From NCBI RefSeq assembly GCF_042646605.1, contig NZ_JBHRUG010000005.1, positions 1 through 64,000 on the forward strand: a DNA stretch of 64,000 bases. The letters run 5' to 3'. The notes under the pieces were generated by a model. That model saw only the letters and a list, made by a program, of their open reading frames with translations, was not told the DNA's origin and did not search any database. The stretch is from Litchfieldella rifensis (lineage in GTDB: Bacteria > Pseudomonadota > Gammaproteobacteria > Pseudomonadales > Halomonadaceae). How positions within the stretch are numbered: the first letter of the stretch is position 1; each line of letters begins with the position of its first letter. Shown here piece by piece: positions 52,437-60,302 of this stretch. A program made the position numbers and the translations under genes.

Positions 52437-52517
52437 GAGAAGCGTCGGCCCCTCGCGGGTGAAAGCCGAGCACCCTCGTGGGCTGCCCGGCTTGGCAGTA
52501 AATGGGGGAATGTCCGA

Positions 52518-52784
52518 TCAGAATTCCACCTGGTCACTCAGGTTTGCTACGGTGCCTTCGCCAATACCATTGACCCGGGTCAGGTCGTCGGCATCGGCGA
52601 AAGGCCCGTTGTTATCGCGATCCTCAACGATCGCCTGTGCCTTGGTGCTGCCGATGCCGGGCAGTTCGGCCAGTAGTTCGGCATTGGCAGTGTTGATATT
52701 GATGGGGGCGACGTCCTGTGCCACTGCCATCGAGGCGGTGCCTAGTAGCAGGCTCAGAGCCAGCGTCTTGAGAAGTGTCTTCAT
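52518..52784 (-). CDS. comEA: ComEA-family helix-hairpin-helix protein
   Basis: An 88-residue secreted protein with signal peptide (MKTLLKTLALSLLLGTASMA, cleavage after VAQ). One ComEA HhH domain follows (ININTANAELLAELPGIGST, KAQAIVEDRD, LTRVNGIGEGTVANL). It binds double-stranded DNA in the periplasm during uptake in competent bacteria; in many non-competent species it is kept as a lone gene. It is convergent with the fabG-like gene. Confidence 0.9.
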   Translation of the reverse strand: MKTLLKTLALSLLLGTASMAVAQDVAPININTANAELLAELPGIGSTKAQAIVEDRDNNGPFADADDLTRVNGIGEGTVANLSDQVEF

Positions 52785-53009
52785 GGGTCCCTCCAGTTAT
52801 CGTTTTTCCATTGTGGTTGGCGCCTCTCTTGGCCCCACCTCCAACCTAACGTTAAATTCGTTGTTAGTTGTTGAGAGATCTCGGAACATTCGTGTGCGAG
52901 ATCACCGACATTCAGGCGAGGACATCGGCTCGCTCAGTGTAAGTCCGGAGCCGGCTCCAGGCTGATATACTGGGTGCTACCTATTTCACCGTCAGGAATG
53001 CATGCGACT

Positions 53010-53711
53010 ATGTCGACCGCCTCACCGTTGATCATTGCTCTCGACTATCCTTCTCTGGATGCCGCCTTATGCATGGCCGACCGTCTCGACCCGGCACGCT
53101 GTCGGGTGAAGGTCGGCAAGGAACTGTTCACCCGCAGCGGCCCCGATGTGCTGGAAGCCTTGCATGGGCGCGGTTTCGAGGTCTTTCTCGATCTCAAGTT
53201 CCACGACATTCCGCAGACCGTGGCCGGGGCCGTGCAAGCGGCCGCGGAGCAGGGAGTATGGATGGTCAATGTCCATGCCAGTGGCGGCCGCCGGATGATG
53301 GAAGCGGCGCGTGAGCGTCTTGAGCGACATGGTTACGACACCCGCCTGATCGCCGTGACAGTGTTGACCAGCATGGCGAACGAGGACTTGGCCGAGGTGG
53401 GGCTAGGGACGTCAACGGCGGCTCAGGTCGAGCGTCTGGCGCTTCTCGCGCAGCAGTGCGGTATGCATGGCGTGGTGTGTTCGGCGCAGGAGTCGGCACG
53501 TCTGACCCAGTTGTGTGGAGACGACTTCCTCAAGGTCACACCGGGAATTCGTCCCGCGTTCGCTGAGGCCAGGGACCAGCGCCGCATTCGCACGCCCGGC
53601 CAGGCGATGGCCGCAGGCAGCACGTATCTGGTGATCGGACGGCCGGTGACGCAGGCAGAGGACCCGATGAGGGCCCTGAATGCCATCGAGCAGGAACTGG
53701 CTGCGCTGTAA
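53010..53711 (+). CDS. pyrF: Orotidine 5'-phosphate decarboxylase
   Basis: Last step of UMP synthesis. About 233 residues with the catalytic DLKFHDIPQTVAGA (Lys/Asp/His), ALDYPSLDAALCMADRLDP, KVGKELFTRSGP, and the phosphate loop VTPGIRPAFAEARDQRRIRT then YLVIGRPVTQA. The start is set at 53010 (MSTASPLIIALDYP); an in-frame ATG at 52998 is nearer AGGA, so the N terminus is uncertain by four residues. It is convergent with lapB. Confidence 0.97.
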   Translation: MSTASPLIIALDYPSLDAALCMADRLDPARCRVKVGKELFTRSGPDVLEALHGRGFEVFLDLKFHDIPQTVAGAVQAAAEQGVWMVNVHASGGRRMMEAARERLERHGYDTRLIAVTVLTSMANEDLAEVGLGTSTAAQVERLALLAQQCGMHGVVCSAQESARLTQLCGDDFLKVTPGIRPAFAEARDQRRIRTPGQAMAAGSTYLVIGRPVTQAEDPMRALNAIEQELAAL

Positions 53712-53727
53712 GCAGGTGCCGTGGTAG

Positions 53728-54909
53728 TTATTCCCCTTCGATGCCAGTGATCGGTTTGGTCGTGCCCCAACTGCGACACCTGGGGCACCGCCAGTGCAGG
53801 CGGGCTCCGGCGAAGCCGCAGCGTTGGCATCGATGTCGTGGACTGGCTTCCAGCAAGGTATGGGTGTGACGCTTGAGAAGCTCGATGCGTTCGCGCTCCT
53901 TGAGGTCGGCATCGTGGCGGTACAGGTCCATGAGATAGTCGACCCCGCGCAAACTCGGTTCGATAGCGAGCTGCTCGCTGATGAAGGCGGTAGCCGCGGC
54001 ATTGCCTTCACGGCGTTGCAGGGTTTCGGCGAGCATGATCACCGCACTGGTGAACGGTGTCGGTTGGATCAATTCGTGCAGTGACCTCTCGAGGCCGTCC
54101 TCATCGGCGAGCATTCGATAGGCGTCACGGAGAGGCTCGAGAATGATCGGGGTGAAGTCGCGGTCCTGTTGAGGAATGCGCTTGAGCAGCCGGATCTCGG
54201 CCTTGTAGTGGCCGGTGTCGTGCTCCATCTTCGCCAGTAACCAGTTGGCGCGTACGCACTGGGCATCGACGGACAGCGCCTGGCGCAGTCGCTTGCGTGC
54301 CAGAGCGGGGCTCGCCGACCGCATGTCTCGTTCAGCGAGTTCGCACAGCCAATGCGCCGCAGCACGGCGGATATCCTGATACTGATTGACCAGCGCTGGC
54401 TGGGCGACATCCAGGGCTGCCTGCCATTCCTGTTCCTGTTCGAGTAGATCCACCAGCAGGCGCTTCGCCGACTGGCGGATGCCGTCATCATGGGTATCAC
54501 GGACCAGGTTCTGCAGTAGCCGCTCCGCGCGATCGAGCAAGCCAAGGTGAAGAAAGTCGCGTGATAGCTCGAGCTGGACCAGGTTGCTTTGGGACGGGGT
54601 CAAGGAAGGGCGGGCCAACAGGTTCTGGTGAATTTTCACCGCTCGGTCGGCTTCGCCCCGCGAACGGAACAGATTGCCCAATGCGATATGTGTCTCGATG
54701 GTATCGCTGTTGACTTCAAGAGCGGCCACGAAGGTTTCGATGGCACGGTCAGGCTGCTCGTTGAGCAGATAATTGAGGCCCACGAAGTAGTCACGCGACA
54801 GGGAGGGCTGCGGCGAAGAGAGAAGGCGATGCCCTCTTTCGCGGCGGCCCAGCCACCAGCCGATGGCGACCGCTGCCAACAACAGGGCCAGCAGCAGAAG
54901 ATCGGGCAT
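53728..54909 (-). CDS. lapB: LPS assembly protein B (TPR and rubredoxin-like)
   Basis: A 393-residue inner-membrane-anchored protein. The N-terminal helix LLLLALLLAAVAIGWWLGRR is followed by tandem TPRs (YFVGLNYLLNEQPDRAIETF; ETHIALGNLFRSRGEADRAV) and a C-terminal rubredoxin-like metal site (CQRCGFAG, then CPRCRSWGTTKPI). LapB (YciM) guides FtsH to degrade LpxC and so limits LPS synthesis. It is adjacent to lapA, as in E. coli. Confidence 0.95.
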   Translation of the reverse strand: MPDLLLLALLLAAVAIGWWLGRRERGHRLLSSPQPSLSRDYFVGLNYLLNEQPDRAIETFVAALEVNSDTIETHIALGNLFRSRGEADRAVKIHQNLLARPSLTPSQSNLVQLELSRDFLHLGLLDRAERLLQNLVRDTHDDGIRQSAKRLLVDLLEQEQEWQAALDVAQPALVNQYQDIRRAAAHWLCELAERDMRSASPALARKRLRQALSVDAQCVRANWLLAKMEHDTGHYKAEIRLLKRIPQQDRDFTPIILEPLRDAYRMLADEDGLERSLHELIQPTPFTSAVIMLAETLQRREGNAAATAFISEQLAIEPSLRGVDYLMDLYRHDADLKERERIELLKRHTHTLLEASPRHRCQRCGFAGARLHWRCPRCRSWGTTKPITGIEGE

Positions 54910-55215
54910 TTAAGGGACTTCCTTGAGCTCCTGGATCCGCAGGCGATCGAGTTCCTTGCGCTGCTGCTGGTTGTGGCGTTGCGCGCGGGTCAGCAAGGTG
55001 CGCAGTCGCAGGTAGACACCGCTCATGGCCAGCATTCCCAGCAATACGCCACAGGCCAGCGAGGCGAGCAGCCAGACGGAAAGAGATGCCGGGGGCAGCT
55101 CGACCCAGATCAGGTTGAGTGGCACGGCCTGCTGATTGTTGACGGCGAACAGGATGCCGAGCAGCAGCACCGCCAGCAGAATAATGGCCAGGATGACCCC
55201 TTTGAGCCAACGCAT
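54910..55215 (-). CDS. lapA: LapA family membrane protein
   Basis: A 101-residue protein of the LapA/DUF1049 family with two transmembrane helices (GVILAIILLAVLLLGILFAV; SVWLLASLACGVLLGMLAMS), the NNQQAVPLNLIWVELP motif between them, and a coiled-coil C-terminal tail (RAQRHNQQQRKELDRLRIQE). The start at 55215 has AAGGAAAC upstream. It is directly followed by lapB. Confidence 0.92.
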   Translation of the reverse strand: MRWLKGVILAIILLAVLLLGILFAVNNQQAVPLNLIWVELPPASLSVWLLASLACGVLLGMLAMSGVYLRLRTLLTRAQRHNQQQRKELDRLRIQELKEVP

Positions 55216-55285
55216 GATGGTTTCCTTTGTCGATACAATAAGGCCTGGTGACACTGGTGAGGCCTGGTTTCAAGACACCTGAGAT

Positions 55286-55582
55286 TCAATAGCCCAGGGC
55301 GCGGCTGGCGTTCACCTGCTCGCGCAGTTCCTTGCCCGGCTTGAAGTGTGGCACGAACTTGCCGTCGAGTTCGACCGGTTCGCCGGTCTTCGGGTTGCGC
55401 CCGGTTCGCGGTTCCCGGTAATGCAGAGAGAAGCTGCCGAAACCGCGAATCTCCACTCGCCCGCCATCGGCCAAGGCATCGGTGATGTCGTCGAGAATGA
55501 TTCGAACGGCGGCCTCGACTTCCTTGATCGACAGCTCTGGCTGTCGCATCGCAATCTGCTCGATCAACTCGGATTTGGTCAT
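55286..55582 (-). CDS. ihfB: Integration host factor beta subunit
   Basis: A 98-residue IHF-beta DNA-bending protein: MTKSELIEQIAMRQPELSIK, VEAAVRIILDDITDALADGG, RVEIRGFGSFSLHYREPRTG, RNPKTGEPVELDGKFVPHFK. The arm Pro and RNPKTG are conserved. The start at 55582 has GAGAAAG upstream; the frame runs on upstream into the sdhE promoter region. Its neighbour rpsA, often upstream in gammaproteobacteria, is not here. Confidence 0.97.
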   Translation of the reverse strand: MTKSELIEQIAMRQPELSIKEVEAAVRIILDDITDALADGGRVEIRGFGSFSLHYREPRTGRNPKTGEPVELDGKFVPHFKPGKELREQVNASRALGY

Positions 55583-55793
55583 CGGCTTTCTCCATGCGGT
55601 GATGCCAGATAGGGTGATGGCATTCCTGGCATTGTTGTTTCCTCTCAGCATACTGTGCAAACCGTGATAAAACAACGCACTAGAACTATTGTCAACGGAT
55701 GCCGATGACGGTTGGGATTTCTTTACCCTGGATGCCGTGGGTTGGCAGCTCGGGTATACTGCGCCAACACCCACCGTGATTTTCCCGAGGCCC

Positions 55794-56090
55794 ATGTTGA
55801 GCGAAGACACCTCAGCCGATGAGATTACCCGCAAGCGGCTCTATTGGCACTCCCGGCGCGGCATGTGGGAGCTCGATCTGTTGCTGATTCCGTTTCTCGA
55901 GCACTGCTACGATGACCTCGAGCCCGCCGATCAGACAGCCTTCCGCACGCTGATAGACGAGGAAGACCAGGACTTGTTCATGTGGTTGATGCGTCGCGAA
56001 TGGCCGCAGGAGCCGGCCCGCCGCCGGATCGTCAAGATGATCGTCGAATATGCCGAGAACACCGGTAACGATCAGTATCGCACCCTCTAG
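55794..56090 (+). CDS. sdhE: FAD assembly factor SdhE
   Basis: A 98-residue protein helping covalent flavinylation of succinate dehydrogenase. It carries the RGxxE signature as SRRGMWELDLLLIPFLEHCY and ends EYAENTGNDQYRTL. The start at 55794 follows CCCGAGG and is family-consistent. It overlaps the next gene by 41 bp, and this pair is conserved in gammaproteobacteria. Confidence 0.93.
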   Translation: MLSEDTSADEITRKRLYWHSRRGMWELDLLLIPFLEHCYDDLEPADQTAFRTLIDEEDQDLFMWLMRREWPQEPARRRIVKMIVEYAENTGNDQYRTL

Positions 56091-56490
56091 ATTGGCCGGG
56101 CTGGTGCATCTGGGCATGGCGTTGCTGATCTGTCTGTCGCTGCTGATATTTGCGCCGCCGTGGCTACTGGGCACGGCGGCCATTGCGATGACCGCCCTGT
56201 TGTGGCGGTCCTGGCGTATGCGGCGGCATTGGCAACTTCGCGGAGTGCCATATGGCGAGCGCGAGAGGCGCTGGCAGTGGCGACGCCCGGAAGACGAGCA
56301 CTGGCGGGAGACGACTCTTGAGGTGTGCTATCTGGGGCCCTGGCTGATCGCCTTGAGGCTTGCCGGCCATCGCCACTGGCTATGGCCCGACAGTGCGCCA
56401 GCGGAAGCATTGCGCGACTTGCGCCGTGTCTTGCTCGGTGGCTCGTCCCGACGTCAGGAGGCATCCACGCTACAGGAACGATTCAGATAG
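56050..56490 (+). CDS. YgfX (CptA-like) membrane protein
   Basis: A 146-residue protein with two adjacent N-terminal hydrophobic stretches (LVHLGMALLICLSLLIFAPP, LLGTAAIAMTALLWRSW) and a basic, Trp-rich C-terminal half (RRHWQLRGVPYGERERRWQW). It is the YgfX family, always after sdhE, linked in E. coli to a membrane toxin role (CptA) that is not firmly settled. The start overlaps sdhE by 41 bp; a later start would shorten the N terminus. Its 3' end overlaps nadB on the other strand. Confidence 0.8.
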   Translation: MPRTPVTISIAPSRLAGLVHLGMALLICLSLLIFAPPWLLGTAAIAMTALLWRSWRMRRHWQLRGVPYGERERRWQWRRPEDEHWRETTLEVCYLGPWLIALRLAGHRHWLWPDSAPAEALRDLRRVLLGGSSRRQEASTLQERFR

Positions 56491-58046
56491 GAGTGGGATG
56501 CTTGTGCCGGTCCGGGGGCATGGCCGAGACAATCGCGGTTGAAGTGCAAGCCTCGGGATTCGCGTCGGCGGCGAGCGGCCTTGACGGTGAGTTCGGCCAG
56601 GCAGACAGCACGCCACAGGCTGCAGAGTTCGACACTGGGCAGATGCCGGTGCCACAACGTCTGGCATTGCCGGCGCAGTACCTGCAGGGCGCTGGCAGCT
56701 TCCTCCAGGCCGGCATCATGGCGCACGATGCCGGCGTTACGGCTCATCACCTCGCGTACGCGTCCCATCAGCTCGGCGATCATGGCCGAGTCGACCCTTC
56801 CTTCGCCGCCGAATGAGACCGCTTGCAACGGTGCCGATGAGCGGGGCTCGGGGTGGCGTAATGCCTGGGCAGTGGCGCGGGCGAAGACCAGGCATTCCAG
56901 CAACGAGTTGCTGGCCATGCGGTTGGCGCCATGCAGACCCGTGCAGGCGACTTCGCCGATAGCATACAGATGAGGCACCTGACTGGCGCCATGATGATCG
57001 GTGGCCACGCCGCCACAGCTATAGTGCGCGGCGGGGACAACCGGGATAGGCCCGCAAGTGATATCCCATCCCCGCTCCAGGCAATGGGCATGGATCGTGG
57101 GAAACAGTTCGCGAACCGTCCGAGCCGGCAGGTGGGTCATATCGAGCAACACATGAGGGCTGTGGTCGCGCTGCATCTCGGCATCGATGGCGCGAGCCAC
57201 GATGTCGCGAGGTGCCAGTTCCGCCCGTGGGTCGATCGCCGGCATGAATCGCTGGCCATCGAGGTTTCTGAGAACCCCGCCTTCGCCACGCAGGGCCTCG
57301 CTGATCAGGAATGGGCTGCCCGTGGGGTCGTAGAGACAGGTGGGATGAAACTGCTGGAATTCCAGGTTCATCAGCTCGGCACCCAACTCCGCGGCCATGA
57401 TCATGCCTTCGCCACAGGCAGGAATCGGGCTGGTCGTGTGCCGAAACAGGCCGCTGGCGCCGCCGGTGGCCAGCACGGTATCGGTGGCCAGCAGGGCGGT
57501 CAGTTGGTTGTCCGCAGTCAGGCAGTAGGCACCGCGACAGTGGCCCACGCTATCGGCGATCAGCTCGATGGCATTGACGTCCTGATGCAGGAGGATCGCT
57601 GGATGCGCCCTGACATGGGAGAGCAGGGTATCGATCAGCGCTCGCCCGGTGGCATCGGCGGCATGGATCACGCGTCGCGCCCCGTGCCCGCCTTCACGCG
57701 TCAAGTGAAAGGGATAGGGGGCCTGAGGGTTGGCGTCGGGCGTGAATGGCACGCCGAGGCCGATCAACCAGTCGATGGCGGCAGGCCCCTGGGTCACGGC
57801 AAAGCGTACCGTCGCCTCGTCGCAGAGGCCATCGCCGGCGTCCAGGGTATCCGCCACATGGGCCTGGATATCGTCCTGGGGCGAGAGCACAGCAGCGATG
57901 CCACCTTGCGCCCAGCGGCTTGCACCATGGTCATCGCTGGCCGGGCGCAATAGAGTGACGCGGCGGGTTTCGGCCAGCTCCAACGCCAGTGTCAGGCCGG
58001 CGACACCACCACCGATAATCAGCACATCGTGTTCGCTGCGTGTCAT
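56454..58046 (-). CDS. nadB: L-aspartate oxidase
   Basis: First step of NAD synthesis: L-aspartate to iminoaspartate with FAD. It has 530 residues: HDVLIIGGGVAGLTLALELA, DDHGASRWAQGGIAAVL, LATGGASGLFRHTTSP, EFQQFHPTCLYDPTG, PVVPAAHYSCGGVATDHHGA, GEVACTGLHGANRMASNSLL and a C-terminal helical region. Its end overlaps ygfX by 37 bp, and its start overlaps the stop of the FUSC gene by 4 bp. Confidence 0.96.
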   Translation of the reverse strand: MTRSEHDVLIIGGGVAGLTLALELAETRRVTLLRPASDDHGASRWAQGGIAAVLSPQDDIQAHVADTLDAGDGLCDEATVRFAVTQGPAAIDWLIGLGVPFTPDANPQAPYPFHLTREGGHGARRVIHAADATGRALIDTLLSHVRAHPAILLHQDVNAIELIADSVGHCRGAYCLTADNQLTALLATDTVLATGGASGLFRHTTSPIPACGEGMIMAAELGAELMNLEFQQFHPTCLYDPTGSPFLISEALRGEGGVLRNLDGQRFMPAIDPRAELAPRDIVARAIDAEMQRDHSPHVLLDMTHLPARTVRELFPTIHAHCLERGWDITCGPIPVVPAAHYSCGGVATDHHGASQVPHLYAIGEVACTGLHGANRMASNSLLECLVFARATAQALRHPEPRSSAPLQAVSFGGEGRVDSAMIAELMGRVREVMSRNAGIVRHDAGLEEAASALQVLRRQCQTLWHRHLPSVELCSLWRAVCLAELTVKAARRRRESRGLHFNRDCLGHAPGPAQASHSYLNRSCSVDAS

Positions 58047-59185
58047 TTCACGGATCCTTCCTTGTCGCCATTGACGCGGTCTCGGGTCTCGTTGATCAGG
58101 GTGTGGCGAGCGGCGCGCCGACGCAAGCGTTTGCTGGGTAGGCGTCGCAGGCCGCCGAGCCGCTCGACCAGGGCCACACTCAGGCGTGCCAGCTCACGGT
58201 TGAGCCACAGATAGCCACTAGGGCTGAACAGGGCGCGCCCATTCTCGCCTTTGGCGTTGTGGGCGATATCGGCGTAGCGCTGCAAGTCGAAAGCGGTTAC
58301 CTGGACCTCGATGGTCTGGCCGGTGCGGACCTGGAAGGCCAGGGTGCCAAGCGTGCGCGCCAATCGATGCTGCGCATCGCGCAGGCCCTCCATGGCCTCG
58401 ATGCGGTCATGGCCGGCACGGGTCGTCCAGTGAGTCTCCAGCAGCAGCTCGACGGTCGACAACATGCGTCGCTGCAGGGAAATGATGTCATCGAGTTCAT
58501 CGCGACGCAGGCGGCGTTCGCTGTGAATGGCATCGACCAGGCCGCGTTGCTTGACCAACAGGGTGCTGGCGGTCTTGAGAAGCTCTTGTGTATCGATGTC
58601 CAGGCCGGATGTCGAGGTGGTGTGAGCATGGTAAAGCCGGGCCAGAGTGTCGAGATTCTCGGCGAGCAGGAAGCGCAACATGTCGGTGGCCTTTTGGGGT
58701 AGGACCAGTATGGTCACGGTGATTCCCACCAGGGTGCCGAGGATTACGTCGAAAGAGCGCCACAAGGCGACACCCAGGTCCTGATGGCCATCGCCTACCA
58801 CCAGTAGCAGGCTGATGCCGAACATCAGGCCGCTGTAGCCATAGCGATTGGCGAAGGTCGCGTAAGTGGCAACGGCGATGCCGGCCAGAGTGGCCAGCGG
58901 CATGAAGCCGGGCAGGGGTACGGGCAACAGGATCAACAGGATCCCCCAGCTGGCTCCCAGAAACGTACCGAGCAGGCGCTGGCTGGCCTTGTCGAGTACC
59001 CCGCCGATATGTGGCAGGTTGCCCATCACCATGATGGTGCTCACCAGTGCCCAGCCACTATGGGGGATGGCAAACAGGTTGGTGATGCTGAAGGTGATCG
59101 CCAGGGCCAGCGTGATGCGCAGGACGTGCAGCTTTTGCCGGTGCCGGTAATTGAAATAGGGGTCGCGAAGGCGCGGCAGGTTCAT
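58043..59185 (-). CDS. FUSC-family membrane protein (aromatic acid exporter-like)
   Basis: A 380-residue protein with six hydrophobic segments in the first half (LRITLALAITFSITNLFAIP; GWALVSTIMVMGNLPHIGGV; SGLMFGISLLLVVGD) and a cytoplasmic helical second half. It has one FUSC unit with the characteristic R..GT..G....... turn (KASQRLLGTFLGASWGILLI). It is shorter than AaeB/YccS (650-720), so half-size. The start is at 59185; the upstream frame runs into tRNA-Leu. It overlaps nadB (ATGA), so is co-transcribed with it. Confidence 0.85.
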   Translation of the reverse strand: MNLPRLRDPYFNYRHRQKLHVLRITLALAITFSITNLFAIPHSGWALVSTIMVMGNLPHIGGVLDKASQRLLGTFLGASWGILLILLPVPLPGFMPLATLAGIAVATYATFANRYGYSGLMFGISLLLVVGDGHQDLGVALWRSFDVILGTLVGITVTILVLPQKATDMLRFLLAENLDTLARLYHAHTTSTSGLDIDTQELLKTASTLLVKQRGLVDAIHSERRLRRDELDDIISLQRRMLSTVELLLETHWTTRAGHDRIEAMEGLRDAQHRLARTLGTLAFQVRTGQTIEVQVTAFDLQRYADIAHNAKGENGRALFSPSGYLWLNRELARLSVALVERLGGLRRLPSKRLRRRAARHTLINETRDRVNGDKEGSVK

Positions 59186-59246
59186 TGCACGATGCCCTCG
59201 TAGGGGCCGGGAAAGCTGCTGGTCGGATTGATACTCATGGTTGAAC

Positions 59247-59333
59247 TGGTGCCCGGAGCCGGAATCGAACCGGCACGGTGTTGCCACCGAGAGATTTTAA
59301 GTCTCTTGCGTCTACCAATTTCGCCATCCGGGC
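59247..59333 (-). tRNA. tRNA-Leu (anticodon TAA)
   Basis: On the minus strand the cloverleaf begins GCCCGGATGGCGAAATTGGT and ends with an encoded CCA. The acceptor stem is GCCCGGA / TCCGGGC. The anticodon loop reads CTTAAAA, anticodon TAA. The variable arm is long (CTCGGTGGCAACACCG), as required for tRNA-Leu. It lies after tRNA-Cys in the pgsA-tRNA group. Confidence 0.96.
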
Positions 59334-59369
59334 GGGGGGCCGAGCGGGCAAGAAGCGGGAAAAAAACAG

Positions 59370-59443
59370 TGGAGGCTGGAGTCGGAATCGAACCGGCGTA
59401 CACGGAGTTGCAGTCCGCTGCATAACCACTCTGCCATCCAGCC
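59370..59443 (-). tRNA. tRNA-Cys (anticodon GCA)
   Basis: The minus-strand sequence begins GGCTGGATGGCAGAGTGGTT. The anticodon loop is CTGCAAC (GCA), the T arm is GCCGGTTCGATTCCGAC-like, and CCA is encoded. It is 74 nt. Confidence 0.96.
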
Positions 59444-59552
59444 TCAATGAGTCGTGACCAATTATATGGAGCGGGACAACGTGATTCGATCGGACCGGCG
59501 CACCGGCTCGCGACCCTCACGAGGATCTGCTCCCCCCACCGAAGTGGGAGAT

Positions 59553-59627
59553 TGGAGCGGGAAACGAGATTCGAACTCGCGACCCTCGCCTTGGCAAGGC
59601 GATGCTCTACCACTGAGCTATTCCCGC
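59553..59627 (-). tRNA. tRNA-Gly (anticodon GCC)
   Basis: The minus-strand sequence begins GCGGGAATAGCTCAGTGGTA. The anticodon loop is TTGCCAA (GCC), the T arm contains GTTCGAATC, and CCA is encoded. It follows pgsA, an arrangement conserved in gammaproteobacteria (Gly-Cys-Leu). Confidence 0.97.
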
Positions 59628-59692
59628 TCGACTCGAGAGCGCATTATACGGATAAGTACGTATCTGTCAATTGGTTATTGGCTGCGCCGGGG

Positions 59693-60241
59693 TTACATCG
59701 AACGACTCAGGTGCGGCCAGGCAGCCCGGAGGTATTGAAACATCGACCACAAGGTCAGCACGGCAGCGACGAATAGCGTTGCCACACCGAGATTGGCGAC
59801 CAGGGTGCCCGGTGGGAATCCCAGCAACAGAAAGATCGACACCATCTGCAGTGTCGTCTTGATCTTGCCGATCCACGACACGGCGATACTGCTGCGCTTG
59901 CCCATCTCGGCCATCCACTCGCGCAGGGCCGAAATCACGATCTCGCGGCCGATGATCACCAGGGCCGGCAGGGTCAGCCAGATTGCCTCATACACCTCGA
60001 TCAACAGGGCGAGGGCCACGGCGACCATCAGTTTGTCGGCCACCGGGTCGAGGAAGGCGCCAAACGGCGTGCTCTGATCCCAGCGCCGCGCCAGATAGCC
60101 GTCGAACCAGTCGGTGATCGCTGCCAGGGCGAACAGCAGCGCCGCCAGCAGCATGCTCCAGGAAAAGGGCAGGTAGAAGACGATCACCAGCAGCGGAATG
60201 AACGCGATACGCGCCAGAGTCAAAAGATTGGGGATGTTCAT
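59693..60241 (-). CDS. pgsA: CDP-diacylglycerol-glycerol-3-phosphate 3-phosphatidyltransferase
   Basis: Makes phosphatidylglycerol phosphate. The 182-residue membrane enzyme carries the CDP-alcohol phosphotransferase motif D-G-x2-A-R-x8-G-x3-D-x3-D as DGYLARRWDQSTPFGAFLDP then VADK. It opens MNIPNLLTLARIAFIPLLVI and has several transmembrane helices. It lies 61 bp downstream of uvrC and upstream of tRNA-Gly. Confidence 0.96.
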   Translation of the reverse strand: MNIPNLLTLARIAFIPLLVIVFYLPFSWSMLLAALLFALAAITDWFDGYLARRWDQSTPFGAFLDPVADKLMVAVALALLIEVYEAIWLTLPALVIIGREIVISALREWMAEMGKRSSIAVSWIGKIKTTLQMVSIFLLLGFPPGTLVANLGVATLFVAAVLTLWSMFQYLRAAWPHLSRSM

Positions 60242-60302
60242 GAGTGCGCCGCATGTCCTTGCCGGTGAGCGAAGGAGGTTATTCTATCTGCCTTGCGAGC
60301 GA